In this document: in pieces, positions 10,501 to 20,506 of the stretch
Position numbering within the stretch: position 1 is the first letter of the stretch
How the letters are laid out: each line of letters opens with the position of its first letter
Origin: Cordylochernes scorpioides
Taxonomy: Eukaryota; Arthropoda; Arachnida; Pseudoscorpiones; Chernetidae
Length of the DNA stretch: 64,000 nt
Direction: 5' to 3'
NCBI GenBank assembly: GCA_030710605.1
Contig: CP092880.1
Location: forward strand, 27,333,541 to 27,397,540
Program-made: the position numbers and the translations under genes
The notes under the pieces: generated by a model
Seen by the model: only the letters and a program-made list of their open reading frames with translations
Told to the model about the DNA's origin: nothing
The model's database searches: none

Positions 10501-11038
10501 CGAAATACTCCCATTCATCACTCACGCTTACAATACTACAATTCAGGAAACCACAGGATATTCTCCCTTTTTCCTGATGTTTGGAAGAGAACCCACGTCT
10601 CTTTTGGACTACAGGAATATCTCGGTGGACATTGACAAAGATGATTATGATGAATACATAAAACATCACTTAGACAAAATAAACAGAACAAGAAAATTAG
10701 TTATTAACAACACAATAAAGACTCAAGAAAGAATGAAAAAGAACTATGACAAGAAACACATGGAAAGAAGCTACGAACCAGGAGAATTAGTAGCAGTTTG
10801 GACACCAATTAGGAAAATAGGAAAGTGTGAGAAACTACTGAGAAAATATTTTGGCCCATATAGAATATTAAAGAAGCTGTCTAATGTAAATTACTTAATT
10901 GAGCCAAAAGATAATCCTGGCCAAGACCCATTGATTGTCCATGTCTCAAGACTCAAACCCTATTTTGAGAGAATTGATGAGGTAACTCACGAGGACGTGA
11001 CGACCTCTGGAGAGGGGGAAGTGTTACATCATGATTAA
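7566..11038 (+). CDS. pol: Pol polyprotein of G1: protease, reverse transcriptase, RNase H, integrase
   Basis: The frame is open from the slippery site at 7565; the long part starts with TTG at 7631 and encodes 1135 residues, so translation by -1 frameshifting is more likely than independent initiation. Positions below count from 7631. Protease: DTGAD near 22. Reverse transcriptase: [33 protein letters not shown] and the catalytic YLDD near 425. RNase H: HTDTS near 571, the Glu in EKECLAV near 614, VTDHHAL near 638 and DADGLSR. Integrase: HHCC zinc finger ending CHLCQ, then catalytic Asp in GIDFVG (~837), Asp in SDRGSQF (~898), Glu in LTERLN (~934), and a GPY/F module with YFGPYRI near 1072. 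All key residues are present. The stop TAA (11036-11038) lies inside the 3' LTR. Confidence 0.95.
11009..11021 (+). promoter_or_regulatory. polypurine tract of G1
   Basis: GAGAGGGGGAAG-type purine run directly before the 3' LTR start at 11022, the expected plus-strand primer. It is also coding (last residues of Pol). Confidence 0.8.
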
Positions 11039-11368
11039 TGGCGTATTTCTTATATTATTTTTAATATATTTGAAATTTAAGTTATATATTTATTTATTTT
11101 TATATAAAATATTCTATGATATTTATTTAAAACACAGATTATTTAGATTGTCATCATTTGTATTTAGGTACACGTGTGACTTCACTGCTCTCTTTGATGT
11201 GAGAAAAATAAATGGAGGATTCTGGTGGCTACTTAAAGAAGACTTATCTCGCGTTATTCCCTTTTATAAATTTGTAGGATGGTTGAAACACGCTCTGGTA
11301 AGATGCAAGACCCAGCCCAGGAGAGAATCCAGGCTGAAGAGTCTGCCAAGCCGCAACCTGGTGCAACA
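11022..11368 (+). repeat. 3' LTR of G1
   Basis: Almost identical to 6170-6515: a T for a C near 11049, a G for an A near 11082, and one extra A near 11107. It contains the pol stop and a second copy of the gag start region, so a small frame is visible here that is not a gene. Confidence 0.93.
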
Positions 11369-11389
11369 ATATATAGATTAATATTTTTA

Positions 11390-11570
11390 GTATTTTATTT
11401 ATTATTGAAATTATTATTCATATTATATTGTAGGTTTTAGATATTTTAAATTTTATAGCAGTTGTACCTACTCGTGAATTGATACGCTAGAATCTCAAAA
11501 CAATCTTGTTCCCCGAAGAAGTTTGGCGTTTTGCCATACGAAATATTGGGAAATAAAACTTTATGATCCA
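11390..11570 (-). repeat. right arm of the large inverted repeat
   Basis: Reverse complement of 4800-4975: AACAATCTTGTTCCCCGAAG, AAGTTTGGCG and TGCCATACGAAATATTG, plus ACAACTGCTATAAAATT when read on the minus strand. The arms enclose the Penelope-like fragment and G1. Confidence 0.75.
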
Positions 11571-11702
11571 AAATAACATTTTAAATAATATAAATATACA
11601 GTTAAACCTGAGTTCACAATTCGATAAAATAATCCCTTGAATCAATATTAAATTAAAAACATAAAGCCTCCAGGGGGAAAATAATCTTTTTATTTTATTT
11701 AA

Positions 11703-11879
11703 CAGTTAAACCTGTCTATAGCGCCTTCTCTAAATAGCGCCTTCCTCTCTATAGCGCCCCATTTTAAATACGTAGTATGATGCGATTTACATTAAAAGTG
11801 ACCTGTCTATAGCACCCCCTTTCTATATTACCCTTTTTTGGTGAGTCCCAAGAGGGGGCGCTATAGACAAGTTTAACTT
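11703..11879. mobile_element. MITE with CAGTTAAACCTGTCTATAGCGCC-like ends
   Basis: A 177-bp element. The left end CAGTTAAACCTGTCTATAG matches the reverse complement of the right end (AAGTTAAACTTGTCTATAG) with few changes, and both continue into GCGCC. Similar TATAGCGCC motifs recur internally. The ends resemble those of pogo/Tigger-type elements; there is no coding capacity. TA-rich flanks make the duplication hard to define. Confidence 0.7.
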
Positions 11880-11880
11880 T

Positions 11881-12078
11881 ATATATAAAAGGTCGAATAG
11901 GTAGATCTGATTGTTTATGGGTGAGGATTTGTGAACTATAGGAGGGAATTGAAGTTAAGATGAGAAAACAATATAATTTTTAAATATAATTTTATTTTTC
12001 TTATGTTCTTGTTGTCGTGTCAAATGAAGAGTCTCAGATGTCTCCATGCATCTCTATCACATCTCTTTTTCTTATATA
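11881..12078. repeat. left part of duplicated segment SD2, copy A, with an R1 fragment
   Basis: 11882-11975 (AGGTCGAATAGGTAGATC, GGGTGAGGATTTGTGA, GGAATTGAAGTTAAGATGAG) matches 21118-21215. From about 12000 to 12065, a fragment with GAGTCTCAGATGTCTCCATG matches the R1 dispersed repeat (14690, 15650 and 55860). SD2 resumes at 13740 after the G4 insertion. Confidence 0.7.
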
Positions 12079-12082
12079 ATAT

Positions 12083-12327
12083 TGTCGCGGAGATAAATAA
12101 AGCAAGGGGAAATTTGGGAATAAATAATTTATTATAAGGGGTATCTATAGGGGAAGAGAGGGAGTACACTTACCCCAAGTTAAAGCTAATCCTGAATGAA
12201 CGGCGTTAGCCACCGTCCCCGTTTTCCTTATTTCCAGATCAGCTCCCCAGAAGCCCCCACACCTGTGGTCCCCCCCGGGGTCCAGGGATGATTGACAGTT
12301 GTCCCATCTGGATGGAGCTACTTGAAA
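12083..12327 (-). repeat. 3' LTR of G4
   Basis: On the plus strand it begins TGTCGCGGAGATAAATAAAG and ends CTTGAAA (CTTGACA in the other copy). In element orientation it follows an AAAGAGGGGGTAA polypurine tract at about 12329-12341. Confidence 0.88.
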
Positions 12328-12362
12328 TTACCCCCTCTTTAGAAAAAACAGCGACCCGCTGA

Positions 12363-13470
12363 TTAGCTTGTCTCAGCCCTTGTTCTGGAAGGAAATCTAT
12401 CACGGCCTGTGTTCCCTAGCAGAATGGAATGTTGTTCTTCAGGGTCCAGGTAGGGCTTCATCCGAATGACATGAACGATATCCTTGGATTTCCGTGATCG
12501 GGGAGACGGGTCCACGGTCTCTACTTCATACGTAACTTCTGAAAGCTTCTTGGTCACCTTGTAGGGACCGAAGTATCTCTTCAGTAGCTTTTCTGAAAGC
12601 CCTACTTTTCGGATGGGAGTAAAAACCCACACAAGATCATCCTTCTGGTAATAGACTGGAGTATGTTTCTGGTCGTAAAGTCTACGGTCTTTCGCCTGTG
12701 ATTGTAGAAGGCGTGATCGGGAGAGTTGACGCGCTTCCTCAGCTCTGGTCACAAGTTCTCCAACGTAGTCGTCAGAGATCTCATCTGGTAGGTAGGGTAG
12801 TACGGCATCGATGTAGGTCTCGGCCTCGCGGGCGTGGACAAGAAAGAACGGAGTCTAGCCGGTCGCCTCCTGTTTAGCAGTGTTGTAAGCAAAAGTTACG
12901 TAGGGTAAAACTTGGTCCCAGTCCTTCTGCTCGACACCTGTGTACATGGACAACATGTCTCCCAGAGTTTTGTTGAACCTTTCAGTCAGGCCGTTGGTCT
13001 GGGGATGGTAGGCCGTTGTAAATCTGTGCACAATTCCGCACAGAGCATTGATCTCTTTTATTACTTGAGAAATGAAATTTCTTCCGCGATCTGTTATCAT
13101 TTCTCTAGGAGCTCCATGCTTCAAGATAACATCTTCAACCAGGAACTTAGCTGTTTCGATTGCTCCTCCGTCTGGGATCGCTTTCGTTATGGCATACCTT
13201 GTCATATAATCGGTGCACACAATGATCCAACGGTTTCCATCTTTAGAAACTGGAAATCTTCCAAGGAGATCGACCCCGACCTTATAGAATGGCTTTTCTA
13301 CGGGCGGTATGGATACAAGTTGTCCAGCCGGACGTCGAGGTAATTTCTTCCTTCGTTGACACTCCCGACAATGGCTTACATATTGGCGAACAGTTCTATA
13401 AAGGCCAGGCCAATAGAATCGTTTCTTGACTTTGTCATACGTTCGGGCGAAACCCAAATACCCAGCATCT
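12363..13470 (-). pseudogene. integrase fragment of G4
   Basis: A single minus-strand frame interrupted by one TAG at 12855-12857 in place of the aromatic residue expected in EATG-x-TPFFLVH. It starts inside the integrase zinc finger (GYLGFARTYDKVKKRFYWPG, the second zinc-finger His of GHLGF changed to Tyr), keeps CRECQ, Asp in VGVDLLGRF, Asp in ITDRGRNF and Glu in LTERFNKT, then the GPY/F module (YFGPYKVTKKL), and ends at 12363. It cannot act alone because the N-terminal His residues and the rest of Pol are missing. It is closest in sequence to the integrases of G2 and G3. Confidence 0.88.
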
Positions 13471-13476
13471 TCACCA
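13459..13476 (-). promoter_or_regulatory. primer-binding site of G4
   Basis: TGGTGAAGATGCTGGG on the minus strand, a few bases inside the 5' LTR end (13482). It shares the core seen in G1, G2 and G3 and is fused to the integrase codons. Confidence 0.6.
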
Positions 13477-13481
13477 AAATA

Positions 13482-13725
13482 TGTCGCGGAGATAAATAAA
13501 GCAAGGGAAAATTTGGGAATAAATAATTTATTATAAGGGGTATCTATAGGGGAAGAGAGGGAGTACACTTACCCCAAGTTAAAGCTAATCCTGAATGAAC
13601 GGCGTTAGCCACCATCCCCGTTTTCCTTATTTCCAGATCAGCTTCCCAGAAGCCCCCACACCTGTGGTCCCCCCGGGGTCCAGGGATGATTGACAGTTGT
13701 CCCATCTGGATGGAGCTACTTGACA
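13482..13725 (-). repeat. 5' LTR of G4
   Basis: 244 bp, TGTCAAGTAGCTCC...CTCCGCGACA in element orientation, nearly identical to 12083-12327. ATAT follows at 13726-13729. Confidence 0.9.
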
Positions 13726-13729
13726 ATAT

Positions 13730-14510
13730 GAAAATAATAATTTGTTAGATAATATCCAAGTTGGATTTTATAAATGGTCCTGCCCAATGTATCCCTCTAA
13801 CAGACTGTTCCCACAGGAGTGCTGTGGGTTTCAAGCTTTAGTCGAGGTAGCACATGTGGGTGTAGCACATAATACTGACCACGTTTCTCATCTTTTTTGA
13901 GTAAAACCTGACATACTTGCCATACTCATTTATTAAAACTAACACAGAAATGGAATATTGAAATATTTATCACAATCATTGTGGCTTCAATTATAATGAT
14001 TTGTTTATTTTAAAAAGGAAAATACAGTAGGACCTCCCTGTAGAGGACACCTAAATACAGAACCAAAGTGTCCGTTAGGAAGAGGTGTCTTCTTACCGGA
14101 GAGTTGTTAAATAGTAAAAATGGTAATTTTGCAAATGGAATCTGTCCTTTATAGAGAAATGTCCGCTAGCAGGGTGTCTGTTAAAGGGAGTTTCGACTGT
14201 ATTTATGTATTTGAAAATAACTAAAAAATAATTCTATATTGTGAATTAAGAATAAAATATCATCATTAATTTCAAAGCACATGATGCCTAAACAGCCCGT
14301 GTAAAAAATAAGAATTACACTCACGAGATTCACAACGGCACCGCAAAGTGAAACTTAAACTAACCAGAAATCAAAAGTGGGAAAGCGCGATCCTAAAGTT
14401 TGCTTTTCGGCGGATGCAAATCACCTCTGTAATACCTTGTTAGTGGTGAGGTTGTATGGAAACTATCAACTGTCAAAATTTGAATGGTCAAATTATCGGG
14501 AGGAATCTTC
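13730..14510. repeat. duplicated segment SD2, copy A (right part)
   Basis: Matches 21230-22215: TAAATGGTCCTGCCCAATGT, CAGACTGTTCCCACAGGAGT, TAATACTGACCACGTTTC, then after a shared MITE AATTTCAAAGC, GCAAAGTGAAACTT and GGTCAAATTATCGG. No gene is seen. Copy B carries an extra MITE at 21859-22062 that is absent here. Confidence 0.85.
14025..14199. mobile_element. pogo/Tigger-like MITE, copy 1
   Basis: 175 bp with ends CAGTAGGACCTCCCTGTAG and, inverted, CAGTCGAAACTCCCTTTAA, flanked by TA. The interior carries TGTCCGTTAGG and GGTGTCTTCTTACC motifs common to four copies in the window. TA target and CAGTAGAACCTCCC ends are typical of pogo/Tigger relatives. Non-coding. Copy 3 sits at the homologous site of SD2 copy B, so the insertion preceded that duplication. 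Confidence 0.85.
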
Positions 14511-15083
14511 AAAATTCATAAATGTATCATATTTTTGAAGGTGTAAGTATTGTTCCGGGGTTTTGTGTGGTTTAGTTGAAAATAGGATATATTTTTGGAA
14601 AATAATAACAAATTTATTTTTTATTCAGCATATTGTTCATTGTTAGCCATTCCTTTTGTCTTACTTTCAGGCAATAGGTTGTTGTTATGTCCAATAAAGA
14701 AACTCAGATATTTACATGCATCTCTATCACAGCAGTCAAAATATCCTCACCTGCCCAGAAAGCCTCCTTTACGTGGCGGGCGGGAGAAGCAGCAAAAGAA
14801 AGGGAATGCCCTGTAGTACGGTAGTAAATGTGGCTGACTAACGGGGCAATGGCATCCTCTCTTACATTGGAGCAACAATATCCGCTTAGAAGAGAAAATT
14901 ACTATAAAGTATAAAATAAGAATATAAACAGTAGCAATGCGCTTCTTTATTCGCGCAAAGTACATTCTTTCAGATGGTTATAATCCTTCAACAGGCATAG
15001 CTGTAATTTGAGAAAATGAGGATTCTCGCAACTTATAGCTATGCCTGTAAAAGGATTATAAAGATCCGAAAGCTTGCACTTTT
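14511..15083. repeat. dispersed repeat R1, 3' half, ending in a hairpin
   Basis: Homologous to 15470-16258 and 55680-56141: AAATGTATCATATTTTTGAAG, GGTGTAAGTATTGTT, CATGCATCTCTATCACAGCA, GGCGGGAGAAGCAGCA, GTGGCTGACTAACGGGGCAA. The minus strand keeps a short conserved reading pattern (FDCCDRDACKYL, FIGHNN, LPE) in three copies, suggesting a decayed coding end that I cannot identify. 14935-15083 is an inverted repeat with arms around TTATAATCCTTC and GCATAGCT. It is followed by one partial 38-bp satellite monomer (15084-15104). Confidence 0.8.
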
Positions 15084-16300
15084 GCTGCGTTTTCGGATTA
15101 CCTATAGGGCTGTATATCCGGGGAACAAACCAACTTCCAATCAGTAAGTTATTTTCAAAAACAATTTAATTAATATGTGAAATGATTCTCTTTTATTTCT
15201 AGTTTTCCTAAAATGTGCCATGAATAACTTCTAGTGATGGATAAAACTGGATTAATATTTTTTTTTAGCAAAGAAAAATTTCAAAAACTATTTTATATTA
15301 GTGAATAAAGGCATTGGAAAGCAAGCGAATATATTCAGAAAATAGAGGGGAAAAACCTCTTTTTTATTTGAAAAAAAAAATAAAAATCATATTTTGAAGA
15401 ATTATTTTTTGAATGTTTGCTCTTGGTCTAAAACCCTATTTAGTGTGTGAATTTTAGCTCATCAATCTTCAAAAGTCATGAATGTATAATATTTTTGAAG
15501 GTGTAAGTATTGTTTCGGATTTTTGTTTGGTTTAGTTGAAAATTGAATTTTTTTGTAAAATAAAAATAATATTATTTTATTCAGAATTTTGTTTATTGCT
15601 AGCCATTCATTTTGTCTTACATTCAGGCAAGTGGTTGTTATTGTGTCCAATAAAGAGCCTCAGATATCTACATACATCTCTATCACATCAGTCACAATAT
15701 CTTCACCTGCCCAGAAGTTCTCCTCTACGTGGTGGGCGGGAGAAGCAGCACAAGTAAGAGACTGCCCTGTAGAACGGTGTTGTGAGCCCCGAGCCGCTAC
15801 GGTAACCGTGAACAGGGAACTCTGAGATGTGGCTGACTAATGGGGCAATGGCACCCTTCTTTCCATGGAGCAACAATATCCTCTTAGAAGAAAAAATTGC
15901 TATAAAGTATAAAATAAGAATTTAAACAGTAGCACAATGTTGCTTATTTGTTTAATGTCTATGTTTATTCAATGTTCTTTTTCTTAGTTGTTTTGAAAAT
16001 TCTGTTACCTACTCTACTACAATATGAATTTTTGTGAAGAGTTTAACGCGCAATTATCAAGATTGGATATAACGTGTCTTATTTGAAACTGGTAATAAAT
16101 AATAAGTGTGTTTCTTTATTCGTGCAAAGTACAAGCTTTCGTATCTTTATAATCCTTCTACATACATAGCTATAATTTAAAAAGAAGGAGGATTCCCTCA
16201 ACTTATAGCTATGCCTGTGGAAGGATTATTAAAATCCGAAAGCTTGCACTTTGCGCAAATAACATTACACATTGCTACTGTTTATATTCTCACAATATCC
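15084..16300. repeat. dispersed repeat R1, full copy (start of segmental duplication SD1 copy A)
   Basis: Opens GCTGCGTTTTCGGATTACCT followed by ATAGGGCTG, the same anchor that ends the satellite array near 55310. It then matches 55311-56141 through AACAAACCAACTT, TAGTGATGGATAAAA, GTGAATAAAGGCATTG and CCGAGCCGCTACGGTAACCG. It ends with a hairpin at 16108-16280 (arms CGAAAGCTTGCACTTTGCG). About 170 bp at 15940-16120 are absent from the other copy. No intact gene. Confidence 0.85.
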
Positions 16301-18060
16301 TCTATCTTGGATAATTATATATTAGAAAATTTACTCATATTTTGAGACTATCCACAATTTGACATAAATGTTGGTACATTCATGGGATTGGAAGTTATGT
16401 TCAGACGGGAATGAGATGTAAGTTGCAAGGCGTGATAATTAGGTGGAACATCGTCTATGGATAATGACATGTGCAATAGGACATTCAAGTTTTGTGCTTT
16501 TAACACGTTCTTGACCACTTTTTAAACATGTGGCATGTGCTGGAAAATCACTTTGTCATCTACATTTGTGTAATTTGATATCTCCCTGATCCATTCGTCG
16601 CCAACTTCCTAATCTCTACATATCTAACTCACAGACCATTCCATCTCCTATAGTCTCCCGTTATCTAAAAAAGAGCCAGTGCTTCCGTCCTACCAGACCT
16701 ACATTTTAAATGCATTTGAAACTTCGCCTTTGCCGGTCCCAAGTCCGGATGGAAAAGGAGGAGAGGGAGCAGTAACAAGCTCGCTAAAAAAACCTGGGCT
16801 CAGCTGGCCCGGCTGATAGTACCCTGTAAGGGCTCCTAATCCAGGGATGCAGTATGAGCAGCGTCTGTACTCCATGTTAGAAGTGGCTGCACATTTCTTT
16901 TGTAGCTAAGTAAGCCTGCCACTGAGTAGTGCTCCCAGTCTTAATGACAAAGGCAGAGGCTACTACTTCACCCAGTCATGATGGTTGTCAACTCTACAAG
17001 CTAGATACCATAATATGATTGAGGAAAGATAAGAAAGAAGAAGAGAAATGCATTCGAAGAAATAATTAGATGCTCAAATACTATAGTCGCACCCTCTTTT
17101 ATTGTTGTCACAAATATTATATTTTAAGATGATGAAAACCCTCTTAATATATAGACTAAATTTTATTTACTCTTTACCAAGGGAATAAATAATTTATATA
17201 CCGCATGAATGCCAAGTTATAAAGAAGGGACTCGGTGGCTTAATAAGAGAGCTTAAAGAAATACAATTACCTAAATGTTAACTAGACATGGTAAGGGCTC
17301 CAGGTGATATCTAGATACATAACACAGAGGGGGTTAGATGTATACTATACTATCTCACTCCGTCATGAATTGCTATACCCCTGACCCCAACTTCCCAATT
17401 CCGACAGCTCGCTGTAGAGTTTCTATTGACAACAAAGTAGAATGGAGTGGACTAGAGACTGAAAACAGCACTGTTGGACACTGACAACGCTGAAAGCCGG
17501 ACTTACGTCTACACGCGAGGCCTCCCGTCGGAGTTTTGCGCCAGAACCAACAGCCTAGTAATCAGTACCTAGTCCTAGGTCAGTGGAGCGAGCAAGCTAT
17601 CGGAGGGGAAGTTGAGTATCATTCCACGCTATGTGAATACACAGGTTAAAGTAGTAGGATCCCCACCCCCCTTCCCAGCGTGGAAATGACCAATGACCAA
17701 AGCGGGATAGTCTAGGGCGGCTAATCGTCTCAGTGGCCACCACAGGGGTGTAAGCACTAAACACCGACCCGCTGTCAATGTTCCAGTACTGTCTAGTCAC
17801 TATCTAGATTCTGCAACAATGGAATTAGTAGAGCCGGATCGCAGGGAAGTCACACAAGTCACACTGGAACACCTGTTACACACAGCAGCCTAGAATTCAG
17901 ACTTTATGTTCAACAGATTGCTATTGTCACCGAGTCCCTTTTTTATCCTTGACATTCAAGCAGTTTGTAAGTTTTTATTCTACCAGATTCTTGATAATTT
18001 GAATTTAAAAAGTTTAAAGTTCACAATAAGAGATTTCAACTAAGACAAATAACTAGAGAC
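16301..18060. repeat. segmental duplication SD1, copy A (central part)
   Basis: Matches 61750-63915 in the same order: TGAGACTATCCACAAT, CATGTGCAATAGGACATTC, the D repeat (16722-17000), ACCGCATGAATGCCAAGTTA, and a well conserved stretch 17340-17780 containing GCTCGCTGTAG and CACGCGAGGCCTCCCGTCGG. Over about 340 bp near 17370-17700 I count about a dozen differences. No frame is conserved in both copies, so it is not supported as coding. Confidence 0.85.
16722..17040. repeat. dispersed repeat D, copy 1
   Basis: A recurring unit of about 300 bp: CGCCTTTGCCGGTCCCAAG, GCTGGCCCGGCTGATAGTAC, CCTAATCCAGGGAT, GTACTCCATGTTAG, CCACTGAGTAGTGCTCCCAG, TTAATGACAAAGGCAGA, TTCACCCAGTCATGATGG. Four copies in the window. 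I cannot assign a class; there is no open frame. Confidence 0.85.
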
Positions 18061-18844
18061 ATTTTTGTTGTTAACAACCAATTAATGGAGCAGCTCTAAC
18101 AGCAACACAAGACACCAAATTCCTCCAAGAACCACAAGAAATCTTACAACCTCTAGATTCAATTCGAATTTCTTCAAGGTATATATATGAAACTCGGTCG
18201 CAGTGGTACAGCCTGCTCCACGCTGACGAGTGCCTACAGCGCGAAACGCGTTCTTGGATGGTTTTTCTTGATTTATCAAGAAAATGGGTTGGCCAATTAT
18301 CAGGGAACAGGTTATATCAATGTTTAGTTGATTTCTGTTCCACTAGATGGCGCTCTGCCATCTAAAAAGCACTTGTTCTTTTGGTCAGGATATGCTTTCT
18401 TTTATATATATATATATATGAAACTATGTCAGATATATCGTTAAAACATGTAAAATGGTTTCCAATATATTTGTGGCTGAAACCACCTTACTTCATTAAA
18501 AGGTAACTGTATAGGGACAAGGTAATAAGACCAAATATCAAATAAATAAATAGTTTATGACGTTTCTGTAACAGTGTCGTTACCATCATCAGACAAAAGT
18601 ACTGAATCTGTCTAATGATGGTAACATGGTTATAGGATGTTAATAAAGTTAATTAAACAACACATTTTAACAAACACATGTTATATATTTACAATTGTAT
18701 GTAAATGAATAAAACAAAGCATCGGGGGCTGCGTATCTTTATTTTAATAAAGATACGCAGCCCTTGATGCTTTATTTTATTCATTTATAAATCGTAAAGG
18801 GCTTTTTCAATTGATAATTGTATGTAATTCTGCTTTCTTCAGAA
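18061..18844. repeat. cluster of small foldback repeats inserted in SD1 copy A
   Basis: Absent from copy B, where 63915 continues directly into sequence matching 18845. It contains a part of the foldback family F (18235-18400: TCTTGATTTATCAAGAA, AGATGGCGCTCTGCCATCT), a half copy of MITE family M (18512-18600, AAGGTAATAAGACCAAAT), and a hairpin at 18700-18785 whose arms read GCATCGGGGGCTGCGTATC. Confidence 0.65.
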
Positions 18845-19640
18845 CTTGTGTCCATAGATAATCTAAAATGCCCATTCCAAGAGTCTAGCATTAATACAGG
18901 TTCATTATTTTCTGTATGAATAGTTTTCGTTATCCATGATCATTAATTCTTCCACGTTTTCTTTTTAAATATTTCCATGTATTTTAGATTTGTTGTCCTG
19001 AAGAATCCGATCTTCTAAATCAGTAAATTTCAACAAAATATCACAGATAATCTCATATTTATCAATGTTTTCTTCTTCTTCAAAACTTGGTACTTTGAAA
19101 TAAATATTTCCTTTCTTTTGTGCACAAAATAAATATATATTTTCGATCTAATATTTCGATTAGACAAATTTTAAAATATATTTAGAGGAAAAATGGATAT
19201 AAATATGATTAACTTTAATAGTTTGAAATTGTATCTTTTTTTCTAACTAAAAACTACAATTGTTGTTACATTAAACCTATCAATTTTTTTAAATGAAATA
19301 AAATCATGGCTAAAATAGTCTTAAATATCTCTATATTATTCTTTTTACATGGATATTAAGAATTTGTCTTTTTCAGGAATTTCATTTTCCTCTAGGATTG
19401 CTATATATACATTAGTGGTCGCTTTTAAAGATTTCAATCAAATCTAGTTCTTAAGATCTATGGTATTTTTAAATATTTTAAATATGAAATTATCTGATTA
19501 ATTAACATGGGATGATATCAAATCTATGAAGGAAATAATTTTCCATGATATTTTGTCAAGGCAACTACAAGTTTTACTGCAATTTACTTTTACATTGATA
19601 TAGTTATGCCTATGTTTTATGAGAGACATTGCTGGCAGTG
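18845..19640. other. end of SD1 copy A, then AT-rich DNA without recognisable genes
   Basis: 18850-18905 (CATAGATAATCTAAAATGCC, AAGAGTCTAGCAT) matches 63921-63966. The rest to 19640 is AT-rich with no frame, repeat or RNA that I can support. Confidence 0.55.
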
Positions 19641-19747
19641 TTGGAGGGAAAGCTCCAAGGAAAGAAATTGAGGGGAAGGAGATGACGGGGATACACAGAC
19701 GATCTGAAAAAAAAATGGACTGGACGACACGATGAGATGAAGAGGAT

Positions 19748-20206
19748 GGCGGAGGAAGTATAAAAAGAGCATGTGGTCCACACTCAGTTGAGGAAGGTAT
19801 TGAAGGAGGGAGATATGGAGAGACCATGTGGCCCACCCTAAGTAGAGGAAGGCATTGAAGGAAGGAAGTACTGAGAGACCATGTGACCCACCCTCAGTAG
19901 AGGAAGTCATTGAAGGAGGGAGATATGAAGAGACCGCGTGGCCCACCCTCAGTAGAGGAAGTCATTGAAGGAGGGAGATAAGGAGAAACTATGTGGCCCA
20001 CCCTCAGTAGAGGCAGACATTGAAGGAGAGCGATTTGGAGTGGCCATGTGGCCCACCCTCAGTAGAGGAAGGCACTGAAGGAGGAAGATAGGAGAGATCA
20101 TGTGGCCCACCCTCAGTAGAGGAAGGCATTTAAGGAGGGAAATAAGGAGATACCATGTGGCCCACCCTCAGTAGTGGAAGACATTGAAGAAAGGAAGGAT
20201 GGATAT
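19748..20206. repeat. 55-bp minisatellite, second diverged array
   Basis: About eight copies of the same unit as 3655-4716 (CATGTGGCCCACCCTCAG, AGTAGAGGAAGGCATTGAAG), with more substitutions and small indels between copies. It lies close upstream of a LINE-like C-terminal remnant. Confidence 0.9.
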
Positions 20207-20329
20207 TTTATGAGCGGACCTATAATATAAGTTAGCTTTTATACCTTGAAAAAATTACCTCAAATATTTGTTTCAGACACTATCTGGCATAAGTGTTAAG
20301 ACCACTATATAAAAGGTTCGTATCTGAAC

Positions 20330-20500
20330 CAAAAACCAGGAATGTGGGATGAACTGACAGGCAGCAACCTATATTTCCAGCCTCAAAACTGGCCATACAA
20401 AACTGCTCTTCTTTCAGGATGGTGTAAAGACCTTCCACAATGCACCATCTGCAGCACCAAAGAGGCCTCACCAAATCACCTCTTGGAATGCATGTGAAGC
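20330..20500 (+). pseudogene. LINE-like retrotransposon C-terminal remnant
   Basis: One plus frame reads MWDELTGSNLYFQPQNWP, then TALLSGWCKDLPQCTICST and SPNHLLECM before a stop. The Cys-x2-Cys ... His-x4-Cys arrangement resembles the zinc-finger-like end of the RNase H region in CR1/jockey-type LINEs. There is no start, the piece is short, and frames break on both sides. Assignment is tentative. It could belong to the same LINE family as the endonuclease remnant at 24880. Confidence 0.4.
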
Positions 20501-20506
20501 TCAAGG

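Larger units (their letters stand above)
6170..11368 (+). mobile_element. complete Ty3/Gypsy LTR retrotransposon G1
   Basis: A 5.2-kb element with direct LTRs (6170-6515 and 11022-11368), primer site, gag, pol and polypurine tract, all in the expected order. The two LTRs differ by two substitutions and one indel in about 346 bp (hand count), indicating recent insertion. ATAT flanks both ends (6166-6169 and 11369-11372), though the left flank is a TA microsatellite, so duplication length is not certain. Both coding frames are open, so this is the best candidate for a currently autonomous element here. Its LTRs include the gag start and the pol stop. Confidence 0.95.
12083..13725 (-). mobile_element. 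internally deleted Ty3/Gypsy element G4
   Basis: A minus-strand element with LTRs at 13482-13725 (5') and 12083-12327 (3') and a perfect ATAT duplication at 12079-12082 and 13726-13729. The interior is only 1.15 kb: a primer site TGGTGAAGATGCTGGG followed at once by integrase sequence. Gag, protease, reverse transcriptase and RNase H are missing. The junction falls in a GCTGGG shared by the primer-site region and the integrase GHLGF codons, suggesting microhomology-mediated deletion or template switching. The LTRs differ at about five positions, so insertion was recent. Confidence 0.9.

Noticed and set aside
11031-11381. 116-residue frame in the 3' end of G1
   Set aside because: It is the LTR copy of the gag start region read in another frame, including U3 sequence; not a separate gene.
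12363-13568. Stand-alone captured integrase gene
   Set aside because: It lies between matched LTRs with an ATAT duplication, lacks the start of the zinc finger and has a nonsense codon; it is an internally deleted retrotransposon.
20280-20504. Cys-rich minus-strand frame of 74 residues
   Set aside because: Antisense of the LINE-like C-terminal remnant, whose plus-strand reading gives the better motif match.
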